Shown: positions 34,497 to 44,158 of the stretch, in pieces
Position numbering within the stretch: the stretch's first letter is position 1
Layout: the number at the start of each line of letters is the position of its first letter
Origin: Nitrospirota bacterium
Lineage (GTDB): Bacteria; Nitrospirota; Thermodesulfovibrionia; Thermodesulfovibrionales; JdFR-85
Direction: 5' to 3'
Assembly (NCBI GenBank): GCA_015492645.1
Contig: WGER01000029.1
Location: 1-64,000 of the forward strand
Length of the DNA: 64,000 nucleotides
The notes under the pieces: generated by a model
Told to the model about the DNA's origin: nothing
The model's input: only the letters and a program-made list of their open reading frames with translations
Database searches by the model: none
Made by a program: the position numbers and the translations under genes

Positions 34497-36773
34497 TCAC
34501 CACACCATAAATAGCCTCCTGATATTTTTCACTTCCTCGATAACATCAAAGGGCCTGACAGGTCTCATAATCATATCCTTATACCTCTGGACAACCAGAT
34601 CGTCACCCATGAGACTAACCCTTACGGCTCCGTCTCTGTCTGTCCTGTAGAGTTTTGTACCCCTGAGCCTCTGAAGCACCAGAGGATTGGGATGACCGTA
34701 GGGATTGCCTCTTCCAGCAGAGATGACCGCTATCTCAGGGGCAACAGTCTTTATAAACTCCTCTCTGCTTGAGGTGAGACTGCCATGATGGGCGACCTTG
34801 AGAACCCTGCTCCTGATGTCAACCGGCAGCCTCAGGATAGCCTCTTCTGCATCTGATTCGATATCTCCTGTGAAAAGCGTGGTGAGAGGCCCCACACCAA
34901 GGAGGAAGACAAGGCTCTGATTGTTCTCCTCATCTCCTTTGAGACTGTAGTAACCCGATGAGGGATGAAGGACGGTAACTCTAAGGTCGCCCTTTTCAAG
35001 AACAGACCCTGCCTTAAGGCCCCTCTCAGCGACTCCTCTCAGAGGTGGATAAAATCTCAGAAGACCGTTGTGCCAGACCTCTCCTATCTTAAAATCATCC
35101 AGTAACCGCCAGAAGCCACCAGAGTGGTCTCTACCTGCATGACTTATCACTAAGGCATCCACCTCTCTTATTCCTTCATGTCTGAGATAACCGCTCACCT
35201 CCACACCAGAGTGTCCTGTATCTATAACAATGGTGGTATCGCTGTCCTCTACCACCGCCGCGTCTCCCTGTCCCACATCCAGAAAGGTCACCCTGGGCAG
35301 TCTCTCCGGGATGAGGGAAGGAACAAGAGTCAAAAGAAAGATACTGATAGAACCTATGATCACCCACCTCCTGTTGAGCAAGACACCCAGGGGAATGAGA
35401 TAAAAGGACAGCAACGTGGCTGCGGGGAAGCCCTTTACAGGGACCCAGATCAGGGGGTTGTCTGCCAGTTGCTGTACAGTCCAGTTCAGGACCCCGCAGC
35501 CCCAGTTCAGCAGAGATCCAAAGGGGAAGAGTCCTGTGGCAAGATAGCAGAGACTGCCCAGCAGTGCCAGAGGAAGCAGAAACATACAGACAAGAGGGGT
35601 CACTATGAGATTCATGGGGATGCTCAACAGGGGTATATAATGGAAGAGATAACTGATCACCGGAAGAAGCCCGACAAAGGCACCTGTGCAGATGATGACC
35701 GTTCTAAGGGGTATCGTTATAAACCTGTTCTTAAAACCCTTAAGAAGGACCTCGCCCATCTGGAGTGCAAAACCTATGGAGAGCACGGCAAGGAATGACA
35801 TCTGGAAGGAAACCTCCCACAGTGTCCCTGGCTCGATAAAAAGGATAACCATTGCAGCAAAAAGCACCCCATAGAGCCACTGGCCCCGCCTTCCGAGAAG
35901 GAGTGAAAATACAAACACCACCACCATAATAAAGGACCTTATCGCTGGTATCCTTGCCCCTGACAGCAGGAGGTAAAAGATGAGAAGGGGAAATGAAAGC
36001 AGCATTGAGGTAACCTTCAGGTTCAGATATGAAGAGAGTCTGTAGAGCCTCCTCAGATCAAGGAGACCGAGCATCCATCTGTTGAGGTAAAAGACCATTA
36101 AACCGAGAATGCCAAAGTGTGTCCCTGATATGCTCAACAAATGGGCTATCCCTGCCCTCCCATATGTCATCCTGAGATCACCTCCTGTGGTATGACCAAT
36201 TACTATGGCAGACATCAGTTCTGCCACATCAGACCTGAAGTTTTTTTGGAAGTATCTGAATAGGTTCCACCTGAGCCTCATGGGTAGCCACCTTAAGTCC
36301 TTCTGCTCAGATAGATAAAACCTTTCAGGGATAAGTAACAGATCATACCTTGGTGTGATGGCCCCCGGGTTGTATCTCTTATGGAGAGGCACTATCCTGC
36401 CTGTTCCTTTCAAAACAGTACCTGGCGGAAGGGGGGTATGGAGGAATATCCCGGCAGATGATGCTCCTCTCAGATACACCTCCTGTATCCATCCCCTTTC
36501 CGTCTTCTTTGGGAGGTCTGCCACTGTAGCAACAAAGGATACCTCTGAAAAGAGTGGCTCTTTGGCATCCCTGTCCAGCAGACGGCAATAGGAATAAAGG
36601 ATACAGACAATGAGTAGCAGGAACAAGGGAAAGGACCTCTTAATGCCCCATACTCTGTATAAAAAGACAGCCTGTAACGACAGTAAGATCAATAGAGACA
36701 ATGGAAAGTAGGCCAGCAGGGACCCAAGGGCGAGCCCTTCAATAGCGAAGAGGTAAAACGCCAGGGGGTTCAC
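34497..36773 (-). CDS. comEC: ComEC/Rec2 DNA-uptake channel protein
   Basis: A 758-residue polytopic membrane protein. An N-terminal hydrophobic region and OB-like DUF4131 segment are followed by the competence domain with HLLSISGTHFGILGLM and about ten membrane spans. The C-terminal metallo-beta-lactamase-like domain has FLDVGQGDAAVV, VIDTGHSG and ISHAGRDHSGG. It should form the inner-membrane channel for single-stranded DNA in natural transformation. It overlaps glmM by four bases. It is the last gene of a minus-strand run with the c-di-AMP genes. Confidence 0.93.
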   Translation of the reverse strand: MNPLAFYLFAIEGLALGSLLAYFPLSLLILLSLQAVFLYRVWGIKRSFPLFLLLIVCILYSYCRLLDRDAKEPLFSEVSFVATVADLPKKTERGWIQEVYLRGASSAGIFLHTPLPPGTVLKGTGRIVPLHKRYNPGAITPRYDLLLIPERFYLSEQKDLRWLPMRLRWNLFRYFQKNFRSDVAELMSAIVIGHTTGGDLRMTYGRAGIAHLLSISGTHFGILGLMVFYLNRWMLGLLDLRRLYRLSSYLNLKVTSMLLSFPLLIFYLLLSGARIPAIRSFIMVVVFVFSLLLGRRGQWLYGVLFAAMVILFIEPGTLWEVSFQMSFLAVLSIGFALQMGEVLLKGFKNRFITIPLRTVIICTGAFVGLLPVISYLFHYIPLLSIPMNLIVTPLVCMFLLPLALLGSLCYLATGLFPFGSLLNWGCGVLNWTVQQLADNPLIWVPVKGFPAATLLSFYLIPLGVLLNRRWVIIGSISIFLLTLVPSLIPERLPRVTFLDVGQGDAAVVEDSDTTIVIDTGHSGVEVSGYLRHEGIREVDALVISHAGRDHSGGFWRLLDDFKIGEVWHNGLLRFYPPLRGVAERGLKAGSVLEKGDLRVTVLHPSSGYYSLKGDEENNQSLVFLLGVGPLTTLFTGDIESDAEEAILRLPVDIRSRVLKVAHHGSLTSSREEFIKTVAPEIAVISAGRGNPYGHPNPLVLQRLRGTKLYRTDRDGAVRVSLMGDDLVVQRYKDMIMRPVRPFDVIEEVKNIRRLFMVW

Positions 36774-38113
36774 TCCTCACAGAGTCTCCTGATCGCCTCT
36801 GCCACCTCTTCTGCTATCTCATGAACCTTCTCTGAATCAGGTCCCTCTACCATTACACGGATCTTACTCTCTGTACCCGAGGCCCTCACAAGGACCCTTC
36901 CATCAGGGGAAAGCCTCTTCTCTGCCTGTCTTACCAGTTCATGGACCCTCCTGTCTTCTACTATCCTTCTGTCTTTCACCTTCAAATTAACAAGGACCTG
37001 TGGATAGAGGAAGATGTCCGACGTCAGTTCTGAAAGAGGTCTCTCCTTCTTTTTCATCAGATAGAGCATCTGGAGGGCGGTTACAGGCCCGTCTCCTGTG
37101 GTGTTGTAGTCAAAGAATACGATATGTCCTGACTGCTCTCCTCCAAGGTTGTATCCCCCTTTTCTCATCTCCTCCACCACAAATCTGTCTCCAACAGGGG
37201 TCCTTACGACAGAGATACCCCGACTGTTCAGATACCTCTCCACTCCGAGATTGGTCATCACCGTCACAACAACTGTGTCCCTCTGGAGCCTTCCCTCCCT
37301 TTTCATCTCCTTTGCCCATACTGCCATCGCCCTGTCACCATCCACCTCATTACCCTTTTCATCCACAAACATACATCTGTCTGCATCACCATCATGGGCT
37401 ATTCCGAGGTCTGCCCCCTGCCTGAGCACCTCCTCCTTCAGGTGAGTCAGGTCAGTAGAGCCACAGCAGTGGTTTATATTTATCCCGTCCGGACTGTTGT
37501 TTATTGGTATCACCTCTGCTCCGAGTTCGCCAAGTACAGTTGGTGTGATCTTATATGCTGCACCATTGGCGCAGTCAACTACCACCTTCAGCCCCTCAAG
37601 TGTTACTCCCTTGGGAATTGTTGATTTTATAAACTCAATGTATCTTCCAGTGGCATCTTCAAGCCTGTAGGCCTTCCCTATGGAGGCCCCTGCAGGTCTC
37701 TGTCCCATATCACCTTCCAGTACAAGGGCCTCTATCGCCTCTTCCATCGAGTCAGGCAGTTTAAATCCGTCAGGGCCGAAAAACTTTATCCCGTTGTCCT
37801 GGAAGGGGTTGTGTGATGCAGAAATAACTATCCCTGCATCCATCCGCATTGTCCTTGTGAGAAAGGCGATCCCAGGAGTAGGGATGGGACCAACAAGGAC
37901 CACATTCATCCCCATGGAACATATCCCGGAGGTGAGGGCACTTTCTATCATGTATCCCGAGAGCCTTGTGTCTTTACCTATCAGTATCCTGTTCCTTCCA
38001 CCCTCTTTCTTCAGGACCCGTGCTGCGGCCATTCCTATCCTAACCACAGTCTCTGGTGTCATGGGTTCACTGTTTACCTGGCCACGGATACCATCAGTAC
38101 CAAAAAGTCTCAT
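36770..38113 (-). CDS. glmM: Phosphoglucosamine mutase
   Basis: A 447-residue enzyme that converts glucosamine 6-phosphate to the 1-phosphate for peptidoglycan and lipopolysaccharide. The phospho-serine loop is ISASHNPFQDNGIKFFG. DGDADRCMFVDEKG binds Mg, and GEQSGHIVF gives the sugar-binding loop. Its position next to CdaA and CdaR matches the cdaA-cdaR-glmM cluster of Firmicutes, where GlmM binds and inhibits CdaA. Confidence 0.96.
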   Translation of the reverse strand: MRLFGTDGIRGQVNSEPMTPETVVRIGMAAARVLKKEGGRNRILIGKDTRLSGYMIESALTSGICSMGMNVVLVGPIPTPGIAFLTRTMRMDAGIVISASHNPFQDNGIKFFGPDGFKLPDSMEEAIEALVLEGDMGQRPAGASIGKAYRLEDATGRYIEFIKSTIPKGVTLEGLKVVVDCANGAAYKITPTVLGELGAEVIPINNSPDGININHCCGSTDLTHLKEEVLRQGADLGIAHDGDADRCMFVDEKGNEVDGDRAMAVWAKEMKREGRLQRDTVVVTVMTNLGVERYLNSRGISVVRTPVGDRFVVEEMRKGGYNLGGEQSGHIVFFDYNTTGDGPVTALQMLYLMKKKERPLSELTSDIFLYPQVLVNLKVKDRRIVEDRRVHELVRQAEKRLSPDGRVLVRASGTESKIRVMVEGPDSEKVHEIAEEVAEAIRRLCEE

Positions 38114-38137
38114 AGGACCCCCCTCTTATTGTATTGG

Positions 38138-38803
38138 TCAAGACTGCCTTTCTCTCCATACAACCCTTACCGCATCCTGCATCAGCCTTACCCTCTTATG
38201 TGGAGGTATCAGACGGAGTTTCAACTCACCTGGACCTGGTTCCCCATTGCGGGTCTCGGTCCGTAACATCTCCTCCCTCAACTCTTCAGTACTCACATAA
38301 TCTGTATTGGTGACTATCCTTGATGGACCCTCTATCTCAACCACAGGAGGTTCAACCTCAAGGACGTATCTGTCTCGGATACCCTTCGAGGTATTGAGTC
38401 TTACAGGCACTACCCTCCTCTGCCTCCTGTCAAGATAGAGTTTGATCTGTGTTGGATATATTTCGGAGATGGTGATTGCCGAAGGCACAGAGATATCCTT
38501 CTTGCTGAGTTCATACACCACCTCACCCTCTGTAGTTCCTCTGAGGTCCACCCTCACCCTCAGGTCTTCCGGTTTCAAACTCCTCAGTATCCTCTCACTA
38601 CCAAAGAGTGTCACCTTTACAGTCTCTGTGTTCTTCTGCAGGAGTTCAAATCCCTGAGGGACATTGATATACTCAATGGGGAGTGCTAAGGTCATCTCTG
38701 AAACACCCTTTGCGGATATGATATACCACAGCAAAATCGCTATCAACAGAGAGACCACCTTCAATCCCAGATTGCTCAAAACCATCTCTCTGGTAAACTT
38801 CAA
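38138..38803 (-). CDS. cdaR: YbbR-domain protein, CdaR-like
   Basis: A 221-residue protein with one N-terminal membrane segment (about 12-29: LGLKVVSLLIAILLWYII) and a beta-rich extracytoplasmic region with about two YbbR repeats. CdaR partners bind and modulate CdaA. It overlaps cdaA by four bases (ATGA type) and is followed by glmM. The repeat number is lower than the four typical of Bacillus. Confidence 0.88.
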   Translation of the reverse strand: MKFTREMVLSNLGLKVVSLLIAILLWYIISAKGVSEMTLALPIEYINVPQGFELLQKNTETVKVTLFGSERILRSLKPEDLRVRVDLRGTTEGEVVYELSKKDISVPSAITISEIYPTQIKLYLDRRQRRVVPVRLNTSKGIRDRYVLEVEPPVVEIEGPSRIVTNTDYVSTEELREEMLRTETRNGEPGPGELKLRLIPPHKRVRLMQDAVRVVWRERQS

Positions 38804-39576
38804 CGGGACCTCCTTTCGGCCTTTCTCTCAGTGAAGACCCTTGTGAGGTAGTCCATAAGGGTCGCCATATCCATAGGCCCCTGAAGCCTGCCATATTCAG
38901 CCACTGAGATCATACCCGTCTCTTCTGATACCACAACAACCACTGCATCTGACTCCTCTGTAAGACCGAGAGCAGCCCTGTGCCTTGTTCCAAGGGAACG
39001 GCTGATATCTGATCTAAAGGTGATGGGGAGAAAGCATCCAGCAGCCACCACCCTCTCTCCCCTTATCACAACTGCACCATCATGTATAGGAGAGGAGGGA
39101 TGAAAGATACTCAGCAGGAGTTCCTTTGAGACCCTTGCATCAAGGGGGGTACCGATCTCCACCAGTTCATTCAGTGCCATATCCCTCTCCAGCACTATGA
39201 GTGCACCTATCTTCCTGTTGGCCATTGTAATGGCTGCCCTTACTATCTCATCCACTGACTTCATCTCTGATGCAGGAGCAAGGGTGGGCATGAAGGGAGG
39301 CTGTCCCATCCTGGCAAGGGCCTTCCTTATCTCTGGTTGAAAGATGATGATAAGGGCAAGGACCACCTGGGCCCAGAAACTCTGAATGATCCAGTAAAGG
39401 GTGTGCAACTGGAGCAGGTCCGACAGAAAGAAAACACCGAGCAACACCAGAAGCCCCACTATCATCTGTATCGCCCTTGTCCCCTTTATGAGGAGTAAGA
39501 CCCTGTAAACAACAAAGGCAACAATAAGGATATCCAGTATGTCCTGCCATCTCAGATGTCTGAGGAGTTCCTTCAT
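38800..39576 (-). CDS. cdaA: Diadenylate cyclase CdaA
   Basis: About 258 residues from ATG 39576; the open frame extends further up but lies over the peptidase end. Three N-terminal membrane helices (about 12-82) precede a DAC domain with the two active-site motifs, DGA in PIHDGAVVIRG and RHR in GTRHRAALGLTEESDA. It makes c-di-AMP from two ATP. It lies between an M16 peptidase and CdaR, and the start is close after the peptidase stop. The cluster implies c-di-AMP signalling to cell wall synthesis. Confidence 0.94.
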   Translation of the reverse strand: MKELLRHLRWQDILDILIVAFVVYRVLLLIKGTRAIQMIVGLLVLLGVFFLSDLLQLHTLYWIIQSFWAQVVLALIIIFQPEIRKALARMGQPPFMPTLAPASEMKSVDEIVRAAITMANRKIGALIVLERDMALNELVEIGTPLDARVSKELLLSIFHPSSPIHDGAVVIRGERVVAAGCFLPITFRSDISRSLGTRHRAALGLTEESDAVVVVVSEETGMISVAEYGRLQGPMDMATLMDYLTRVFTERKAERRSR

Positions 39577-39577
39577 C

Positions 39578-40936
39578 TTATGAGCCGTGGAGGTCTCTCT
39601 GGATGGGATCCTCTGATTCAGCCGCCTTTGGCTCAATAGGTAAAAGGATGCCCACCGTGCTGTTGTCCTCTGTCAGATACTTCCTGGCCACCCTCTGTAC
39701 ATCTTCAGGGCTCACCCTGTTAAGTGCCTCCAGATACCTCTCCTTCAGTTGCCACCCCCCTTTTATCTCGAACATGCCCAGTAGTTCTGCCTGGAAGAAA
39801 ATAGAGTCCAGCCCCATCAAAAGCGACGCCTCTATCTGGTTCTTCGCTTTCTGCACCTCCCTTTCCGATGGTGGAGATTCCTTTATCTCCTCAATCACCT
39901 CCCAGAGGGCGTCCTCCAGTCTCTTAACATCTACACCTGATGAGGCGGTCGCCCCGGTAAAAAAGAGGAAAGGGTCAAGAGATAGAGAACTGTAGGAGGC
40001 AAAGGTCGATACCGCAAGTTGTTCCTCTCTCACCACACTCTTATACAATCTGCCACTCTTACCAGACAGTATTGAACTGAGGACCTCAAGGGGTGCACTG
40101 TCTGGATGGGGGAAAACGGGTGTATGAAAGGCCATAAGAAGAAAGGGTAGTTGGGCCTCTTTTTTTAGATAAACCCTCTTCTGGCCCCTCTGGGGAGGTT
40201 CCTCAGGTGAACTAACCTCATCTGATGGGCATATCGGTGCATCAGCCAGTGAGTCCTTTATCTTCTCATATATAACCTCTGGTTCTACATCACCTGCAAT
40301 CACCACAAAGGCATTGTCAGCACAGTAAAATCTCCTGTAGTGCCTCTCAAGGTCATCCTTTCCTATCCCTTTGAGGTCAGACATCCATCCTATTATCGGT
40401 CTTCGGTAGGGGTGCACCTTAAATGCGGTCGCCACCACCTCCTCATAGAGCAGACTCTGCGGGTCATCCTCATATCTGAGTCTCCTCTCTTCCATCACCA
40501 CATTCCTCTCATACCTTACATCCTCTTCGGTGAAGGTGAGGGCCTTCATCCTTTTGGCCTCAAGGGCAAGGGCGATATCAATCCTGTCAGATGGAAGTGT
40601 CTCGTAATACATGGTATAGTCTCTTGTGGTAAAGGCATTGTCCACCCCTCCATTCTTCTGGATCAATCTGGAGAACCCCTTTGTTCCTTTAAACATCATA
40701 TGTTCCAGCAGGTGGCTGATACCACTCTTGCCACCAGGCTCATCTTTTGATCCTACCCTATACCAGATCTGGATTGTCACCAATGGTGCCTTATGATCTT
40801 CTGAGACCAGGACCTTCATCCCATTGGGTAAGAGAAACTCCCTCACCACCTGTCCCTGATATACAGAGACCTCTGATCCCTCTGCCCGGAGAGGCAACAG
40901 CAACACAAGGAGTATGAAAACAGCAGTTATTCTCAT
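39578..40936 (-). CDS. Secreted M16-family zinc peptidase
   Basis: A 452-residue pitrilysin-type protein. An N-terminal signal peptide (about 1-20, ITAVFILLVLLLPLRAEG) suggests export to the periplasm. The inverse zinc motif HLLEH and downstream YERNVVMEE supply the zinc ligands. The second half matches the inactive M16C domain. Single-domain-pair M16 peptidases often form heterodimers with a second inactive copy; none is seen here. The gene overlaps the HD gene start by four bases. Confidence 0.88.
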   Translation of the reverse strand: MRITAVFILLVLLLPLRAEGSEVSVYQGQVVREFLLPNGMKVLVSEDHKAPLVTIQIWYRVGSKDEPGGKSGISHLLEHMMFKGTKGFSRLIQKNGGVDNAFTTRDYTMYYETLPSDRIDIALALEAKRMKALTFTEEDVRYERNVVMEERRLRYEDDPQSLLYEEVVATAFKVHPYRRPIIGWMSDLKGIGKDDLERHYRRFYCADNAFVVIAGDVEPEVIYEKIKDSLADAPICPSDEVSSPEEPPQRGQKRVYLKKEAQLPFLLMAFHTPVFPHPDSAPLEVLSSILSGKSGRLYKSVVREEQLAVSTFASYSSLSLDPFLFFTGATASSGVDVKRLEDALWEVIEEIKESPPSEREVQKAKNQIEASLLMGLDSIFFQAELLGMFEIKGGWQLKERYLEALNRVSPEDVQRVARKYLTEDNSTVGILLPIEPKAAESEDPIQRDLHGS

Positions 40937-41433
40937 CTCAGGTCCTCTAATTCGTGGTGCATCTTTATGAACCTCTCTACGGATGGATGGTCCGGGCCAA
41001 GGACCCTTTTGAACCTCTCAAGCGCCTCTTCGTAGGAGACCTCCCTATCGCCATCTATGAGGTTGTCAGCATAGGCCACTATCTTTTCTTCCAGGGTCTC
41101 TGGTATATAGTCCCTGGGGGGCAGCCCCAGGGTCTCTGCCTCCTCCTTTGAAATCCCCGCGCCTATGTGTCTCTCCACTATCCTGATAATCCTCTCATCC
41201 ACACCCCACTGCCTTGCCATCTCTGCACCGACCACTGCATGGTTAATACCATGGGTCTTTGTCCTGCCTATGTCATGATATATCGCACCAAGTTCCACCA
41301 GTCTCCTATCCACAAGGGCATTTAAAGAGTCCGCAATCCTGAGGGCAACCCTTCTGACAGCAAGGATATGGCCTCTCAACTCAGGGCCGCAGCCAAGACA
41401 CTCAAGAAGCCTGGCTATCTCCCTCTCTTCCAA
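40933..41433 (-). CDS. HD-domain protein
   Basis: A 166-residue phosphohydrolase-type HD protein. It has a VRRVALRIADSLN helix, the HD signature YHDIGRTKTHG, the IVERHIGAGIS His and YADNLIDGDREV. This fits the small 'HDIG' family with archaeal relatives, which may be metal-dependent nucleotidases. The substrate is not known. It lies between the EF-G-like gene and the M16 gene, with small overlaps or gaps. Confidence 0.85.
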   Translation of the reverse strand: MEEREIARLLECLGCGPELRGHILAVRRVALRIADSLNALVDRRLVELGAIYHDIGRTKTHGINHAVVGAEMARQWGVDERIIRIVERHIGAGISKEEAETLGLPPRDYIPETLEEKIVAYADNLIDGDREVSYEEALERFKRVLGPDHPSVERFIKMHHELEDLR

Positions 41434-41439
41434 GGCCCC

Positions 41440-43524
41440 TTACTTCTCCTTCTCTTTCTCAGCCTTCTTCTCCTCTATTATCTTCTGGGCTATATGCGGG
41501 GGGACCTCTTCATAGTGGGAAAACTCCATGGTATAAAGGCCCCTACCTGAGGTGAGACTGTGGAGTTGGTTGGCGTAGGTAAGCATCTCTGCCATGGGCA
41601 CAAGTGCTGTGATCTTCTGGTTGCCACCAGCCTGTGGTTCCATCCCCTGGACCTTCCCCCTCTTCGCATTCAGGTCTCCAATAACGGCTCCAAGGGTCTC
41701 TTCAGGGGTTATCACCTCCACCCTCATGATGGGCTCAAGGAGTACGGGTTTGGCCTCCATTGCGGCCTTCTTTATGGCAAGGGAGCCGGCTATCTTGAAG
41801 GCGAGTTCAGAGGAATCAACAGAGTGGTAGGAACCGTCATACAGTGTGACTCTGAGATCAACCATAGGATATCCGGCAAGTATCCCCTCTCTGAGCGCCT
41901 CTACTATACCCTTCTCCACAGCAGGTATGTACTGCTTGGGTATAACACCACCCACAATCTTGTCCACAAACTCAAAGCCTGCCCCCCTCGGCAGGGGCTC
42001 TATCTCTATCCAGCAGTCGCCATACTGTCCTCTACCACCGGTCTGCTTCTTGTATTTCCCCTGTGCCTTCGCTCTTCCCTTTATCGTCTCTCTGTAGGGC
42101 ACTTTGGGGGTCTTCATCTCAACCTCAACACCGAACTTCCGCTGAAGCCTCTGTAATGCGACCTCAATATGTAGTTGGCCCATGCCTGACAGTATCAACT
42201 CATTCGTCTCCTCATCTCTGTGGTACCTAAGTGTGGGATCCTCCTCACCGAGTTTCTGGAGGGCAGCACTTATCTTCTCCTCATCGCCCTTACTCTTCGG
42301 GGCTATCGCATAAGAGAGGATTGGCTCTGCAAACCTTACAGGCTCATACACAACAGGGGCACTCTCATCACAGAGTGTATCCCCTGTGTTGGTGTTTTTC
42401 AGTTTTGCCACAACAACGATCTCACCAGGACCTGCTGTCTGGGCAGAGACCTGTTTCTTCCCAAGCAGGTAGGACACCTGTCCAATCCTCTCCTTGGTGT
42501 CTGTGGATGCATTATATACAGTGGAATCGGCCTTCAGCACCCCGGAATACACCCTCATTACTGTCAGTTTACCTGCAAAGGGATCTGAGATGGTCTTGAA
42601 CACATAGGCGGAAAGGGGGGCATCCGGTGAGGGATTTCTTGTCACCTCTGTATCACCCTTGGGGTTCCTCCCCTTCAGTGGTCTTATACGTGCCATCTCC
42701 TCCGGTGAAGGCAGACACAGAAGGACGGCATCCATCAGGAGATCAACCCCGATGTTTGAGGTGGCAGAACCACAGACCACTGGTACAAACCTCCTGGTGA
42801 GGGAGCCCTCTCTCACCCCCTTCAGCAGTTCCTCCTCTGTCAACTCTCCCCCCTCCAGGTATCTCTCCAGCAATTCGTCATCCGCCTCTGCAATCTTCTC
42901 AACCAGTTTCTTCCTGTACTCCTCGACCTCCTCTGAGGAGGAGACATCTGTCTCTACCCTCTTACCTCCTTCCCATCTGTAGGCCTTCATCCTGATCAGG
43001 TCTACTATACCTGAGAAGGACTCACCTTCCCCCATAGGGATGTTCAGAGGTATAGCCTCTGTCTCAAAGGCCTTCTCTATCTCTCCGATAGCACGTGAGA
43101 AGTTGGCATTCTCCTTGTCCATCTTGTTGACAAAGATGAGCCTCGGTAGTTCATACTCACAGGCATACCTCCAGACCTTGTCCGTCTCTGCCTTCACCCC
43201 TGAGATTGCACTTACTATTATTACCGCCCCGTCAGAGACCCTGAGACAACCCCTTGTCTCTTCAATGAAGTTCAGAAATCCTGGTGTGTCTATGATATTC
43301 AATCTATGGCCATTCCAGTCACAGTACGCAACCGCAGAGGTGATGGACATCTTTCTCTCTATCTCTTCAGGCTCATAATCAGTAACGGTATTGCCTGCCT
43401 CTGTGGAACCAAGCCTGTCAATCATTCCAGCCTGCAAGAGCATCGCCTCAACCAGAGAGGTCTTCCCTGCACCGCTGTGGGCTACGACCGAAAAGGTCCT
43501 CACTTTCTTCACATCCTTAACCAT
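41440..43524 (-). CDS. Elongation factor G-like GTPase (EF-G2 type)
   Basis: A 694-residue translational GTPase. The P-loop reads AHSGAGKTSLVEAM, unlike the AHIDAGKTTTTE of canonical EF-G, and DTPGFLNF and FVNKMDKE follow. Domains II to V are all present. This pattern is the EF-G-like family (EF-G2 of Thermus and relatives), which hydrolyses GTP on ribosomes but whose cellular role is poorly defined. A normal fusA is expected elsewhere. It lies 10 bases after the RseC-like gene and before the HD gene. Confidence 0.88.
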   Translation of the reverse strand: MVKDVKKVRTFSVVAHSGAGKTSLVEAMLLQAGMIDRLGSTEAGNTVTDYEPEEIERKMSITSAVAYCDWNGHRLNIIDTPGFLNFIEETRGCLRVSDGAVIIVSAISGVKAETDKVWRYACEYELPRLIFVNKMDKENANFSRAIGEIEKAFETEAIPLNIPMGEGESFSGIVDLIRMKAYRWEGGKRVETDVSSSEEVEEYRKKLVEKIAEADDELLERYLEGGELTEEELLKGVREGSLTRRFVPVVCGSATSNIGVDLLMDAVLLCLPSPEEMARIRPLKGRNPKGDTEVTRNPSPDAPLSAYVFKTISDPFAGKLTVMRVYSGVLKADSTVYNASTDTKERIGQVSYLLGKKQVSAQTAGPGEIVVVAKLKNTNTGDTLCDESAPVVYEPVRFAEPILSYAIAPKSKGDEEKISAALQKLGEEDPTLRYHRDEETNELILSGMGQLHIEVALQRLQRKFGVEVEMKTPKVPYRETIKGRAKAQGKYKKQTGGRGQYGDCWIEIEPLPRGAGFEFVDKIVGGVIPKQYIPAVEKGIVEALREGILAGYPMVDLRVTLYDGSYHSVDSSELAFKIAGSLAIKKAAMEAKPVLLEPIMRVEVITPEETLGAVIGDLNAKRGKVQGMEPQAGGNQKITALVPMAEMLTYANQLHSLTSGRGLYTMEFSHYEEVPPHIAQKIIEEKKAEKEKEK

Positions 43525-43534
43525 ATTACCCCCT

Positions 43535-43990
43535 TTATGTTATAGATTCAGAAGTATCCCCTTCTGATGAGATGACCTCCTCCACGATCGGTTTGTACTC
43601 TATCCGTCTTTCCATCCTTGATGTGATCAGCCTGACTATTACAAAGGCGAGACCGAAGGCCCCGAATCCCAGGGCAGCGGCGAGAAGATCAGGGTCAAAA
43701 CCTCTGAAGACCCCCGACAGGATCTCCTTCCCCACTACTGCTCCGATTATAAGGGCAAGGGCCGGGATACCATAGATGATCACCGAGCCCTTCAGATAGG
43801 AATATGGCCTGAAGACCACCTTCACCCTGTCTCCCACCTCAGCCTTTGCCTGATTAAATGCCTCTATGATCGCTCCCCCCTCTGTAAGCATACACTTTCC
43901 CTCTGTACATTTATCGCAGATACTCTTCCGTTCCACAAGGACCGTTGCAAGGACCCCCTCTGTCTTCTGCACAACACCAATCTCTTCCAT
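43535..43990 (-). CDS. RseC-like membrane protein
   Basis: A 151-residue protein. A Cys cluster CDKCTEGKC sits near residues 25-33. Two membrane spans lie at about 72-90 and 100-120. This is the layout of the RseC/MucC family, linked to envelope stress and SoxR reduction. The cysteines may carry a redox cofactor. It is the first gene of the minus-strand run leading to EF-G2, CdaA and ComEC. A TATTAT box about 75 bases upstream could be its promoter. Confidence 0.8.
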   Translation of the reverse strand: MEEIGVVQKTEGVLATVLVERKSICDKCTEGKCMLTEGGAIIEAFNQAKAEVGDRVKVVFRPYSYLKGSVIIYGIPALALIIGAVVGKEILSGVFRGFDPDLLAAALGFGAFGLAFVIVRLITSRMERRIEYKPIVEEVISSEGDTSESIT

Positions 43991-44035
43991 TCTTTAAGGA
44001 TTTTAACAAAAAAACCCTCCTCACTTCCAATACCG

Positions 44036-44097
44036 AAATTTGCTGTTAGAGTTTCTGTCAATGCTATAATAGCGCCCTAAATTGCCGTTAGAGTTTC
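44036..44097. repeat. Two direct repeats with 42-base period
   Basis: TTTGCTGTTAGAGTTTC (ending 44055) and ATTGCCGTTAGAGTTTC (ending 44097) are near identical. Between them lies TATAAT/ATAATA, usable in both directions. They share a core with the elements at 1820 and 24731. Confidence 0.55.
44062..44070 (+). promoter_or_regulatory. Orphan extended -10 box pointing into a gene-free region
   Basis: TGCTATAAT on the plus strand has no downstream plus-strand gene; transcription would run through the repeat at 44159-44298 toward the hairpin at 44425. On the minus strand the same bases give TATTAT for the RseC-like gene, so the plus-strand match may be incidental. Confidence 0.3.
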
Positions 44098-44158
44098 AAC
44101 CACAATGTGAGAGGATTCACACAGTAGGTAAGGCGGGTAGTGCTGGTGAGGCATCAAA

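Noticed and set aside
44036..44097. CRISPR-like spacing of two repeats
   Set aside because: Only two short imperfect copies at a 42-base period, no third unit and no cas genes; better explained as promoter-linked repeats.
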